Assembly (NCBI GenBank): GCA_902728285.1
Contig: CACVBU010000821.1
Location: forward strand, 793,450-857,449
DNA: 64,000 nt
From: Clytia hemisphaerica
Lineage: Eukaryota; Cnidaria; Hydrozoa; Leptothecata; Clytiidae
Direction of reading: 5' to 3'
Below, one piece after another: positions 22,289 through 33,712 of the stretch. A model generated the notes under the pieces. That model saw only the letters and a list, made by a program, of their open reading frames with translations, did not search any database and was not told the origin of the DNA. Made by a program: the position numbers and the translations under genes. Each line of letters starts with the position of its first letter. The first letter of the stretch is position 1.

Positions 22289-22566
22289 ATGATACAAGTT
22301 TGATCTAATTGAAAAAATTTCAAAATTCAAACACTGATAGAATCGACAAGTCGTAAAAATTAATGAGTAATTAGAAAAAATAAAATTATACTTCCCATGT
22401 GAGCAGCTATGTCCAGTCTTTTGTTTTATAATGTTTGAACATAAACTTATTCATGTGACGACATTTAGAAACGATTTCGGATCTTTTGTTAAGCAATTCG
22501 TCTTTGCTTTCGAATCTCAGGATTTCTAATTTTTCTTGTAAACAAAGGCGGCACATTTTAGAAGTG

Positions 22567-23580
22567 TTAGAGTAGGATTTGACCCGTTTTTGGATAGACC
22601 ATTTTAACGTCGGGGCAATATTCTTTTCTTTTTTTTAAGGCCCAAATATACGTAGACAGGGTTGTGCTGTTTTTGTACTTAGCGTTGTTGATAGATTGCT
22701 TGTGTTCATTATATCGCTGCTTGAATTCTCTTTCGGTAAGGCCAATGTATGATTTCTTATCATGGTTAGGTGCAGTAACTTCGCATTTATATACAATGGG
22801 TTTGGTTTTGCATTTGTTTTGTAAGGGACATGCATTTTTATTACGACAGTTGCAATGTTGGTCGCTGTCTTCAGGTTTCAATAAAATCTTTTTATTGTGG
22901 GAGTTTATAATAGAACGGACGTTTTCGGTACAAGAGTAGCTCACTTTGACATTGTTTTTGTTGAAAACTGAATAACGTTTGTTTGCTTTTGTAAAATGTT
23001 TATCAATGAGTTTTAGGAAGGTTTTTCCTACATTTGTTGAGACGCTTTTGTTGTACGGGGGGTTGAACCATATAATTTTTCGCTTTCTTGATCGACGGTT
23101 TTCTGTATTTTGGTAGGTATTTTCATATGATAAGTTGATGTTTTTGTAACCACTTGCTTTTAAAGCTTCTTCGTAGATAGGTTTGGCTTGATTGAAAATA
23201 GTTTCATTTGAGGAGTTTTTTGAAAGTCTCTTGTTTATGGAAAGTGGCAGTTGCTTTATAATATTTTGAGGATGGTTTGAAGATGTGTTTACATATGAAA
23301 GGGTATCATTCGGTTTTTTGAACGGTCGGTAAGTACCTGTGTTTAGATCAAGTGTCAAATCGAGAAAATCAACGGTTTTCAAGTTAATGTCGATTTCAAT
23401 GTCAAATCCTATGTTTTTGAAAATTTCGACAATTTTTTGACGGGTAGATTCAGCGTCTTTTCTTGTCAGGTTACGGAATATCATTAAACCATCGTCACGA
23501 TACAAACCAATATTACGTTTGTCAGTGATTTGCGAAAGGTTGTTCAAAATTATTATGAAGGAGAAAGCCCGTTTTAACAA
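22567..23580 (-). pseudogene. Penelope-like element: RT fragment plus GIY-YIG endonuclease, 5'-truncated
   Basis: The 337-residue open frame starts within the reverse transcriptase. GLYRDDGLMIF (about residues 26-36) is the catalytic YxDD motif, and upstream RT motifs are absent. A linker includes a Cys/His-containing stretch, DQHCNCRNKNACPLQNKC (about 241-258), then YKCEVTA and a GIY-YIG nuclease core with YIGLTEREFKQRYNEHKQS (about 278-296). RT plus C-terminal GIY-YIG is diagnostic of Penelope-like retroelements. The sequence upstream of 23,580 does not continue the RT, so the copy is truncated. Dead for retrotransposition in this form, though the nuclease part is open. Confidence 0.85.
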
Positions 23581-23645
23581 ATATTTCCCTTTTGGAAAAC
23601 GGGAAATATTTAATTTTTCACAATCATTCGAACTCCAGAGGATTG

Positions 23646-24022
23646 GTACTCACTTGTTGAAAAAGTGGCGTTTAACACTAAACGCCGGTGTATAACTTTA
23701 TACGCGCGCGTCTAAAACCATAAGATTTCTAGTGAGTTTAATTTATACGCCGGCGTTTATCGAACTTAGAAAAAAATATTTAAACGCGCATATCAAAAAA
23801 TTTTGATATGTGCGTTTAAAGTTCAAAGGCACCGCAATGTAAACAAGATTAAATCTTTTTAATTCTTTTGTAATTTTTGGTTTTTACTTTCGATTTCGTT
23901 TCACTTTTCCCCTCTTTTACTATTTCTCTTTGCTAAAGAGCTCCTAGTGAGTACATAGATGATCTGAAAAGTTAAACCCCTGCGTTTATCATTTAAACGC
24001 CACTTTTTCAACAAGTGAGTAC
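23646..24022. mobile_element. MITE with 30-bp perfect terminal inverted repeats
   Basis: The 377-bp element begins GTACTCACTTGTTGAAAAAG and ends with the exact complement; pairing is perfect for 30 bp, to 'CGTTTAA'. Inner words AAACGCC/GGCGTTT and an 'AAAAAATTTTGATATG' palindrome give further pairing. It lies directly upstream of the truncated Penelope-like frame. No coding sequence. Confidence 0.8.
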
Positions 24023-24064
24023 TAAGCTTAAGAACATATAAACCGAAGCTTTAGCGCTCAAGTT

Positions 24065-24545
24065 TTAAATTTTCGAACGAGAAAATGATCAAAAGTACTC
24101 AAAAATGCAAATAATATACAAGTTCTCTTTTTATAAGAACATCCAAAATTTTTGAAGCCTTCGGATATTCTTAACCTTTTGAGTTTTAAACCTGAAAAAA
24201 TATTCTTAACCTGTTCTTACTTCACATTTTTTAAGTATTTTTGTCCATTTTCCTAAAAAATTGGGTGTTTCAGACAACCTCGATTCCATGGCGAACAGTC
24301 AGCGGCCGCGCGGGAAAATATAGTTGCTAGTCTAGATGAGAGGCAAATAGGAAGCTGACTGTTACCTAAGCGTCCTATCTAATATCAGAAAGCTTATCGC
24401 CCTGGGTACGAGGTTGTGTTTCAGATTCCAAGAAGCCTTAAAACAAAGTCTTTGCTTAAAATGTTCTTAACTTGTTCTTAGCATTTCAGGCCATCGAAGC
24501 ACTATGTTCTTATAGACAATCTGTTCTTTAAAAAATCGTGTAATC
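24065..24545 (+). repeat. Dispersed 'AAGAACA' repeat, copy 3 (interrupted)
   Basis: Near-identical to 21,650-21,920 on either side of the inserted element at 24,274-24,417. The duplicated GTTTCAG at the junction shows the break is an insertion. Confidence 0.8.
24274..24417. mobile_element. 144-bp TIR element with 7-bp target duplication
   Basis: Ends ACAACCTCG and CGAGGTTGT. It is flanked by GTTTCAG at 24,267-24,273 and 24,418-24,424. The empty site is preserved at about 21,831 in repeat copy 2. The short size and absence of coding capacity mark it as a non-autonomous element. Confidence 0.85.
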
Positions 24546-24561
24546 ACGTTGTTACTAAAAG

Positions 24562-24680
24562 TGGAAACGGTAGGTAACGATAGGTAACGACAAGTAACGA
24601 TGAAGTAACGGTCGGTAACGATGAAGTAACGCAAGTAACGAGGGGTAACGAAAACGTAACGAAGTAACGATAGGGAAAAA
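24562..24680 (+). repeat. GTAACG-rich simple array
   Basis: About twelve GTAACG or GGTAACG words occur in 120 bp with irregular spacing (AGGTAACGAT, AAGTAACGAT, CGGTAACG). No inverted partner was found nearby. Confidence 0.6.
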
Positions 24681-24929
24681 GCTGAAAATGGTGGCCCTGA
24701 GCTGTCGAACTATCAAAATTTGTAAATTTCTGCGCCAGAGCTAATGGTCCCGGTGATTTTGGGAGAATCTAATGACTCTGGTTAATCTATTCAAGAATTA
24801 TGGAAATCTGATAATTGTACAGCAGGATCTGATCGTTCTGGTGAATATGACTATGGAGATAATAAATCAAATTGTTTTTATTGTAAATTGGTGTTTGTGA
24901 ATAAATTGAAAGATTTGACGGCTTTGGTG

Positions 24930-25520
24930 AATCAATGGTGTTGGTCAATGCAATGATGGAATCAGTGGTGATGGTCAATGCAGTGATGGAATCAATGGTG
25001 CTGGTCAATATAATGATGGAATCAATGGTGCTGGTCAATACAATGATGGAATCAATGGTGCTGGTCAATACAATGATGGAATCAATGGTGCTGGTCAATG
25101 CAATGATGGAATCAATGGTGCTGGTCAATACAATGATGGAATCAATGGTGCTGGTCAATGTAATGACGGAATCAATGGTGCTGGTCAATGCAATGATGGA
25201 ATCAAGGGTTTTGGTCAACACAATGCTGGAATCAATGGTGCTGGTCAATGCAATGATGGAGTCAATACTGCTGGTCAATACAATGATGGAATCAATGGTG
25301 CTGGTCAACACAATGCTGGAATCAATGATGCTGGTCAATGCAATGATGGAATCAATGGTGCTGGTCAATGCAATGATGGAATCAATGGTGCTGGTCAATG
25401 CAATGATGGAATCAATGGTGCTGGTCAATTCAATGATGGAATCAATGGTGCTGGTCAATGCAATGATGGAATCAATGGTTCTGGTGAATTCAATGGTGGA
25501 ATCGATGGTGGTGTACTGGT
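24930..25520. repeat. 30-bp minisatellite, about 19 units
   Basis: Unit of the type ATGGAATCAATGGTGCTGGT plus CAATGCAATG. Because 30 is a multiple of three, long frames stay open on both strands (for example MMESMVLVNA repeats on plus, STIDSIIALT repeats on minus). Neither reads as a known protein, and substitutions do not obviously favour one frame. I treat it as non-coding satellite. Confidence 0.8.
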
Positions 25521-25564
25521 GGATACAATGCTGCACTCACCAATGGTACTGTTGTGCAGGTGAA

Positions 25565-26150
25565 TGCAAGGTTAGGGATTGTGCATTTTTTGTAAGCATT
25601 ATCTTTATAAGAATACAATCAATAACTTTTGATTCAAGGGGTATTAACTTTCGGCGATTGCTTCATTCAAAGCAATTTAGGGGTTGTGCAAAATGTGAGC
25701 ATATTTATTTTTCTTATAAGCATCATCTTTATAAGAATACAATCAATAACTTTTGATTCATGGGGTATCGACTTTCGGCGATTGCTTCATTTAAAGCAAG
25801 TTAGGGGTTGTGCAAAATGTGAGCATATTTATTTTTCTTATAAGCATCATCTTTATAAGAATACAATCAATAACTTTTGATTCAAGGGGTATTAACTTTC
25901 GGCGATTGGTTCGTTCAAAGCAAGTTAGGGATTGTGCCAAATGTGAGCATATTTATTTTTCTTATAAGCATCATCTTTATAAGAATACAATCAATAACTT
26001 TTGATTCAAGGGGTATTAACTTTCGGCGATTGGTTTATTCAAAGCAAGTTAGGGGTTGTGCAAAATGTGAGCATAATTACTTTTCTTATAAGCATCATCT
26101 TTATAAGAATACAATCCATAACTTTTAATTCAAGGGGTATTGACTTTCGG
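25565..26150. repeat. 124-bp tandem repeat, about 4.7 units
   Basis: Successive 'TTGTGC.AAATGTGAGCATA' starts lie near 25,683, 25,807, 25,931 and 26,055, giving a 124-bp period. The units are nearly identical, and each contains 'CTTTATAAGAATACAATCAA'. It adjoins the 30-bp minisatellite. Open frames inside repeat every 124 bp and are incidental. Confidence 0.85.
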
Positions 26151-27960
26151 ACCTGATTTTTCGTAGTATTTTTTTGAAGTTCCTCATCAAAGAGCACTTA
26201 TCCAATTCCCAAAAAAGACTTAAGCTTTCCTCCGAGATTCAAACTCAGCTAGTTAATTGCTAATGATATGTCGCTATGACGTTTTATATTGCAAGAATAA
26301 TACAAAAACATGCTATGTATAAGAAATTGAATATTGACACCAGAAATTTTCAAACTTTAACCTCAAAAATACCACCGTGCCACCACGTGCCACCAAAAGA
26401 TTTTCATACCGCAGTGGAGCTATTAGACTCACGTCTAACATATGTCAATCTCAGCTCTTCTCGGAGAAATATTGGAAAGATATTCCCAATTCAAAATTTT
26501 GTGTCATTATAAGCATTTTGTTTGATTTTACTCCTCTGATGATTTTGTTCTCACACCAGACTTCATAAATATATTCGTTTGGTATTCTAGCATTTATTTT
26601 CAAACTTTTGGCCAGCAAAAGTACGAATAGAAAAAGTTAGAGAACTTTTTTAGAAATAAGAGTATTAATCATTTTCAAAAATCAGAGTCCTTCGAGCCGC
26701 CATGACAGCTTGTCCTTTGCGGACAAAGCCTGTACATCGATTGTTTTCTGAAACAATGGAAATACAATACTTCGCTCTCCACCGTTTCATTCGATGTTCA
26801 TCCAGAGTCTCTATAATAATTCCATGATTGTCCAAACCTTTATACTTGGGCATACTATTTCTTTCAAGTCATAAAAAAAATATTGCGGAGTGACAAAAGT
26901 GATTCAAAAGTATAAACACAGTTGAAATTCCGCACTTCAGCATGGAAAAATGCAATTTCAATTTTGAGGACCTTTCTTATTTTCATTCGGCAAAAAAACA
27001 TTTTGAAAAAAGATTCAGCATTAGATGGTGTATCTTTAACCATCTTTAACCAAACTAGAAATAGATTTTCGGAAAACTTTTGTAAAGCTAAATAAGCTGC
27101 TTTGTATCACAATCCTTAAAAATAGCGGTTTTTGACCAATTTTTCATCTCAATTTTTCGTAAAAAAACGGTTACAATTTTTTACACATCTATTTCCGAAA
27201 AATTTTAAATAGTTTAGTTCTTTGCAGACAATTAAAAAAGAATTCCAAATGCAAAGTTTAATTACCCTTTGAAAGTTAACTTTTTTTTAAAGAAGGGTAT
27301 TTTAACATTTTCTAAGGTCTTTTTAAAGTTTATAACGTCATTTTCTAATTAAATCCTTAATTACTCTTGACAGAATAAATTACCAAAGAACTCGTAAAGG
27401 CAGCTTTTTGTTAAAAGTGTATCTAGGAACCCAAATGAAAGTTTTATCTTCAAATCCCTTAATAACATATTTTTTGACTGTGGTCAAGGCCCTTAAAGTG
27501 AAGGCCGGAGATGTGATACCTACCCCGCGGTTTTTTCGTCATAAAATCATTTTCAAACGCATAACAAATATAGTGTGAATGAATTTTATATTAAAGTCTG
27601 TTCACGATAAATAAGTGTGCACTCTTTTTTCTTTTACCTATAACTTTTGAAGGAATTCTTCAATCTTTATAGATCTTGGCATCATTGAAAAGATATTCGT
27701 GAAGTGGAACAATTTGAAATAAAAATATCTTTTAAAAAATTCTAAAAATGAAGATGAAAATGAAGAAGAAAAAAATGAAGATCTTGTAGAAAAGTGCTAC
27801 AACTATTAATTATTTATTCAATATCGACAATTAAAAATAGAAACTGTTGCATTCCCTCTCCGACAATCCATAAATTTTTCAGGGCTCAGACAAAAATGTT
27901 ACTTTGACTTTGTAATGCTTTCTTTTTAAGCGTCCAGTCGATTAATTTTTTTACGGCAAC
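26151..27960. other. Intergenic, no gene recognised
   Basis: AT-rich. A 62-codon frame on the minus strand (26,665-26,853) has a protein-like composition (KRWRAKYCISIVSENNRC) but no domain I recognise and no flanking exons that I can connect. Nothing else is supported. Confidence 0.5.
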
Positions 27961-27975
27961 CGACGATCAATTTGA

Positions 27976-28737
27976 TCAGTCTATTTCTTTGACATTCTCT
28001 TCCCCAGTCTCTTCAATAGTTTCTTCATCTTCATCAAACACGTGCGAACAGTTGACTGAAAGTTGTTTGAAAGCTTCTTGGATACCTTCATTTTGCATTG
28101 CAGATACATCAAAGTGTGGATATTCACCCAAAACTATATGCTCACAATCTTTCACTTGCAATGTTTTAATATCATTCAAGTCTGATTTATTACCAACAAT
28201 GATGATTGGAAGCTCGGCCATCTTTTTGATTTTTCTAATGTCTGATAAAAGTTCGATTAGCCTCATGTAACTTTGCCGATTTTCTTTTGAGTAAACCAAC
28301 ATGAAGCCGTTCGTCTGACTGATTCTTTCTTTGTATCCGTTGACTGTTCCATTCCAATAAACTCCATTCGGAATAGCGATTTCCAAATCGTATTGCTTAA
28401 TTTTCCTGTTAACAGAACTCAAATAAATACAGCTTGTAAAGAGTTCGTCGCGGGGCTGCCTCTCTCCACTCTCTTCATCAAATGCTTGTAATATTTCTTC
28501 ATCCACTGAGGTGTATTTGGCACAAATTGAACTTTTCCCCACACCTTGATCTCCAAGCACCATCAACTTGAACGTCCCACGATATTCAATACATGAACAT
28601 GACTCTCCTCGTGATGTACGGCGGTTACTTCGTCCGCGCGAAGTCTTCCGAAGTCGTTCCAGTTTCTCTACTGATGTCTTCCGAATCTTCTCGATAGATG
28701 TTTTCCGAAATTTCTCAATCATTTCACCAACAACCAT
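27976..28737 (-). CDS. Ras-like small GTPase with divergent switch II
   Basis: A single-exon 253-residue protein. Residues 1-55 are basic, with RKTS-type repeats (IEKIRKTSVEKLERLRKTS) that look like kinase-site or membrane-affinity sequence. The G domain follows: P-loop GDQGVGKS at about 62-69, NKSD (G4) at about 183-186 and SAMQ (G5 position) at about 212-215. The usual DxxG of G3 is missing; the equivalent region reads AIPNGVYWNGT. The C-terminus is acidic (DEDEETIEETGEE) with no CAAX box. This combination suits the Ras-related RERG/RasL or RGK-like fringe of the family. The first ATG is taken as start. Residues predicted for nucleotide binding are kept, but catalysis is doubtful without G3. 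Confidence 0.8.
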   Translation of the reverse strand: MVVGEMIEKFRKTSIEKIRKTSVEKLERLRKTSRGRSNRRTSRGESCSCIEYRGTFKLMVLGDQGVGKSSICAKYTSVDEEILQAFDEESGERQPRDELFTSCIYLSSVNRKIKQYDLEIAIPNGVYWNGTVNGYKERISQTNGFMLVYSKENRQSYMRLIELLSDIRKIKKMAELPIIIVGNKSDLNDIKTLQVKDCEHIVLGEYPHFDVSAMQNEGIQEAFKQLSVNCSHVFDEDEETIEETGEENVKEID

Positions 28738-29107
28738 AATGTCAAACTGTTTTAGCTCTAGAGAGCAATATAAAAATGTAATTTATAGTCAAGAAGTGTG
28801 AAGCCTTCAACTATTAAAATGAAAACACAGAGAATAGACTTTACAAAACTAAAAGACAGAGTCCAAAAATGAGTTATCACTTCATTAGATGATCACCACA
28901 TCACACAAATCAGTAGAGCAAGAAAAAAACTTATGTGAGATGAGACTATTTTACTTGGCATTGGATTGATAGTGGAAAAATAAACAGAGACAAGTGGTCA
29001 AAAATGACATCATAGCTTGTGATAGTTTACATCCTGCTTTCAAATACAAGTCGACAAATCAAGAGTTTCTGACAATAAGCTTCATTTTCCTTAGTGAAAT
29101 TTCAAAT
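28738..29107. other. Upstream region of the Ras-like gene
   Basis: Nothing recognisable beyond AT-rich sequence. It would contain the 5' UTR and promoter of the minus-strand GTPase gene. No clear TATA-initiator pair can be assigned. Confidence 0.4.
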
Positions 29108-29500
29108 CTACATGTTTTTTTTTTATAAGCAAGTGTATGCCCCTTGGTCAGGCTCGTGTATGCTTAAGTTCTCAAAGCATCCAGGCATAGTTTATGCTTA
29201 TTACATGCTTAAGAATTATGCTTATGATTCACCCCGAGCCAAGTTTTTTAATGAAATTTCAGAAATTTTGTAAAAAAATTGTTCAGATTTTGGGAGCAGT
29301 GGAATGTAGCTAGCCGTGGAATGTCTTATTTTTTACTTGACCTCTACCAAACCAGATAAAAATGAAACAAAAACAGATAAAAATGACCACTTGAAAAATA
29401 TTTTAGGCTGACATATATGCTCATGTTATGCTTAGGAATTCTGCAAATCTGAGCCTTCATATGCTTATAAGCGTTATGCTTATAAAAAAAAAACATGTAG
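29108..29500. mobile_element. MITE, 'CTACATGTTTTTTTTTTATA' ends
   Basis: A 393-bp element with inverted termini CTACATG-T(n)-ATAAGC and GCTTATA-A(n)-CATGTAG. The interior has many TATGCTTA/TAAGCATA words in both orientations. Non-coding. Confidence 0.75.
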
Positions 29501-31362
29501 CGGAGTTATTTTGAACTTCAAAAACGAGAAACAGATTGTATCATGAAAAATTGATATCCATCCAATTTTTGTTCATGCAGCTTAAAACGCCATTTGACAA
29601 GGTTAGAAAAAAGAATTAACTACAAACCTCACTTTACGATGCTCTTCGTTTCAGTGAAGAAGAAGATATTGGTTTGATTAGGTAATTTCCATACAAAGTT
29701 GTCTAATTAACAGCTTTAATGACTTTCCGTTGTCATCAATTACGAAAAATTCGTCACTTTTCATAACTTCCGTAAAAATAGTTGTATCTTCTCATACTGT
29801 GAAGTAAAAATAACATGTTATAAAATATTCTTTCCTCTTGGAATTGAATATATTAGTTTAGTATCATAGCAAATTTGCCAACCTATCCATATGAATAGTA
29901 TTGCAACCTGAGGAATAAAGGAGGGGTTAAAGCCAACTGAAAATAAAAAGTTTTCCTTAGGGATTTACTTATCAAGCTATCACAATAAACATTTTTTGGT
30001 GAGAAATATAATATAGTCATACATACAATATGATCTTACACAGTAAAATACTATATCTTCTTGGTCTCTGCGATTGTTCTACTGCAGATCCTACATTGAA
30101 AGATAAGTTGTTATACTACTTTATCGGCCTTCAAAATTGAGCTTATTTGGCAAAAAAGGACCGATCAGCGTTAAAAAGGCCGATGAGGTAGAAAAAAGCT
30201 GAATTTGATCATTGAGCATATAATTTTTTCCGATCAATAAGCGTACATTAGATCACTTACCGTGAGTGTGTGAGTATCACAATGGATGAATATTACATTT
30301 CTCGGGAAAATTAAAGCATGTCCAAATATTCCATTTTACAGCATGATTCTTTTTCAACATTTTCACCCACTAAAACATGTTGGTTTATACACTAAAAGAA
30401 GCGTATGCAACCTCTTCCCCGTGTATCCCAGGCTTTATTCATGTACTGATAGCGCTACCAGCAATTATCAAAAAGCTGATAATGTGCAGGGAACGAGGTT
30501 AAAGTGTTTGAACATGTAGATTGTGGCAGATCGAAAGTGATCAAGATACGCCCAGTAAATGCACCACTTAACTTATTGGGAAACTCAAGATAACTCAAGT
30601 CATCTTAAAGTAACATTCTGAAGAAATTATGGATTTTCAACAGGAAAACTTTGGTCAACTAAAATTTAAAAGACACGCTGCCTGGTCAACGTGAGACAGC
30701 GAAGCCTGGTTGTAACGATCGGGAAACCTAGTTGAAATGGATTATTTTTTCACTCTAATGCCTGTATGATTCGAAATGCTTACTTTACTCGGAGGTTAAA
30801 TCCACCTTGTCCTCCTATGATTCACTTTAACAATCCAGCAATTACTATTCACAATCACCAACATCTTGGTTCAAAAGTAACTAAATTCAATAAAGCTAAT
30901 TAAGACATCGGTATAATTCGTCGACTTTGTGATTTCAGCCCCCATTTCACGTGCGATTTATTACGATTATATACAAAGCTCAAGCTAAAATACACCTTTA
31001 TTATAAGAAGATATTATGCACATGATCGTTCTAATAATTCCACCTTTTCTGAAAAACGTTTGTTCATTCAATTTGATATCTCTCTTACACTAACTGGATC
31101 GAGAACTGGATGCTTCAGGAACATCCAGAGAGAAAAATTATCTAGGTTGAAAGTCTAAGGAGAGGTGGCTCCGTGGCCCGGGGGGTACTACCCTATTCCA
31201 CTGAGAGGTTCAAAAAATAGATCCTATACGTGGAACTAGTTTTCTCGAAGGTAAAAATTTGCGAAAGAAGTGACCCTGAATGGAACTGAAATTCCAAAAT
31301 GTTCTCAAAATTTTCCACCTAAAATATAAAAGGTTTCCCTACGAGGGACTGAATAAAAATAA
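29501..31362. other. Intergenic, no gene recognised
   Basis: AT-rich sequence. 'CCCGGGGGGTACTACC' at about 31,178 resembles the end of the G-rich repeat family (12,128 and 47,997). No supported coding sequence. Confidence 0.5.
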
Positions 31363-32076
31363 CGAGGGGTAAATCACTGAAAAAAATCACGTACACCTTT
31401 TTGAAAAATCAAAAAGAAATCAAAAATCAATCAAAAATCAAAAAGAAATCAAAAAGAAATCAAAAATCAAAAAGAAATCAAAAAGAAATCAAAAATCAAA
31501 AAGAAATCAAAAAGAAATCAAAAAGAAATCAGAAATCAAAAAGAAATCAAAAAGAAATCAAAAAGAAATCAAAAATCAAAAAAAAATCAAAAAAAAATTA
31601 AAAAAAAAATCAAAAATCAAAAAGAAATCAAAAAGAAATCAGAAATCAAAAAGAAATCAAAAAGAAATCAGAAATCAAAAGGAAATCAAAAAGAAATCAA
31701 AAATCAAAAAGAAATCAAAAAATCAAAAAGAAATCAAAAATCAAAAAGAAATCAAAAAGAAATCAAAAATCAAAAAGAAACCAAAAAGAAATCAGAAATC
31801 AAAAAGAAATCAAAAAGAAATCAAAATGAAAATTAAAAAAAAAATCAAAAATAAAAAAAAAATCAAAAAAAAAATCAAAAATAAAAAAGAAATCAAAAAG
31901 AAATCAAAAAGAAATCAAAAAGAAATCAGAAATCAAAAGGAAATCAAAAAGAAATCAAAAATCAAAAAGAAATCAAAAAAAAATCAAAAATCAAAAAGAA
32001 ATCAAAAAGAAATCAAAAATCAAAAAGAAATCAAAATCTCGTACACCTAATTTTTAGTGGTTTAGGTTTACCCCTC
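31363..32076. repeat. A-rich tandem array bounded by short inverted repeats
   Basis: About 640 bp of 'AAAAAGAAATCA' and 'AAAAATCA' units occupy 31,405-32,040. The array is bounded by CGAGGGGTAAA (31,363) and TTTACCCCTCG (to 32,076), with CGTACACC next to the array at the left and CGTACACCTAA at the right. It therefore looks like a small TIR element whose core has expanded. Lysine-rich open frames across it are artefacts of composition. Confidence 0.7.
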
Positions 32077-32946
32077 GAAAAATAATATATTTTCGTGTTT
32101 TGGGACTGGGACTTCAGAAATCGATAAATTTGAAATCGAAATCGATAAAATCTCTTGGAATTTTAGCGAAAGTTTGATTTTCACCTCAGTCACAGGCTCC
32201 TGAGTAGACGATCCTATCGTCTACACAAAATCACTAAAAAGGGAATAGTTTAGGAGAGGCGTGATAAATTCGGGTGGAGTAAGCAGTGGCGGGGATGTGC
32301 TCTACCGCCACTTTTTTCCCGTAAACCGCCCTCACGCCCTAACTCTTTCTCGCATTTACTTTAAACGGACGATAGCATCGTCTAGCTCCTGAGCTGAGAG
32401 AGGGGGAGCTTGCATCAGCCTACACCATCCGTATTATTTTCTGGCGTCAATCAAAGGCTGTGTACACGGGGACGAGGTTGGGAGGGGGTACTTAGGTAAA
32501 ATAAGTGCCGGGTATGTGCGAGTCATGTGGTGTGGGCTCTGCTCTTCTCTTCATCTTCCAAACAACACTGCCGGGGCGGCCTCAAAAACGCCATGTGTGG
32601 GCGTTCTGAAGAGAAGATGATTTTTCCCATGTGTCAAAGCCTTGTTTGAACCTAGATAGGCTCAGTCGGGTACAACTATAATATCGATTGAGAATTTCAT
32701 TCAATGAATTATAGATTATACCAAACCATTATTGGCCAGCTAATACACGAACAAGTTAAAAGAAAGTACCTACTACAGCTAGGCGCGACTGAATGATTCA
32801 AAGGTGGTATTTTTTTATTTTTGACTTTTCTATTTCTATTTTATCATCTGCACGAGGTTAACAAAACCTATTCTCGCAAATGACTGGGAATTCTGTAATC
32901 TCCTTGGTTTTCAATTCTTGTTTGGTTCAAGTCCAGTTTGTGCAGA
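32077..32946. other. Intergenic with repeat fragments
   Basis: It holds 'GACGATCCTATCGTC' and 'GACGATAGCATCGTC' small palindromes (about 32,206 and 32,368) and a short 'GGGGGTACTTAGGTAAAATA' fragment near 32,486 of the G-rich repeat. No gene. Confidence 0.5.
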
Positions 32947-33371
32947 GTGTGGCACGGTGAAGGCTTCTTCATATAGACGAAAGACATCTATTAATTTTTC
33001 GGATCCGGCATGCAGGAATAGTATCAGGACCTGCAGGCGACCTGATAGGGTTGGGTATGGGCGTGGTTACGTATCAGATTGGCCAGGAATTGGGTTATTA
33101 TCAGTCAGTTACATCAATATGCCAAAAACATTTTGTTCAACCACCTTCTTCACTTCAAGATAGACCACCAATTGAATTCAATTCAATATAAAAGTAAAAA
33201 TATTTCTTATATTCATTATTTTGTGTCACTATTAATATTATGATAATCGTTTATTCATTTGTTCTTTAGTTCTGTAATAATTTTTCAGTTTCTTCTAGGT
33301 TCCCCATTGTATTAGAGAAATCTATTTTTTTTTTTGTAAGGGGTTATCCTGCTGTGTTGCAGCGAAAATAT

Positions 33372-33405
33372 ATTCAATTCAATTCAATTCAATTCAATTC
33401 AATTC
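33372..33405 (-). repeat. (TTGAA)n tail of the LINE
   Basis: Six to seven units of ATTCA on plus (TTGAA on the LINE strand), downstream of the LINE stop. Short-repeat 3' tails are typical of CR1/L2/jockey-like LINEs. Confidence 0.7.
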
Positions 33406-33712
33406 AAAACATATATTTACCCGAAGGAAGGGACACCAAGTTTAGAAACCTAGTTAAAAATGGTGCAACCTAATAAAGAAATGAAAACTATTAAAATAAA
33501 ATAAAAGTTTTGTAAAATCTAATCTAAATAAAATCTAATGTTAGTCGTATGTTTTTTAAATATACTTATGTTAAATATTTACATTTTTAGTTTTTTAGTG
33601 AAAAATATATACATCTAAGAAGCATTCTGTGTGCAATTACTGTTCCTGATGAGGGGGTGGTTGAGGGGCGTATTTATTAAGGTAGAATTTTCGGACATGT
33701 GATATACTAAGT

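Noticed and set aside
24935..25756. A 273-codon frame of MMESMVLVN repeats
   Set aside because: The opposite strand is equally open, because the unit is 30 bp; it continues into a different satellite.
31401..32050. Lysine-rich open frames
   Set aside because: They are the translation of an A-rich tandem array with no start context, domain or codon variation typical of genes.
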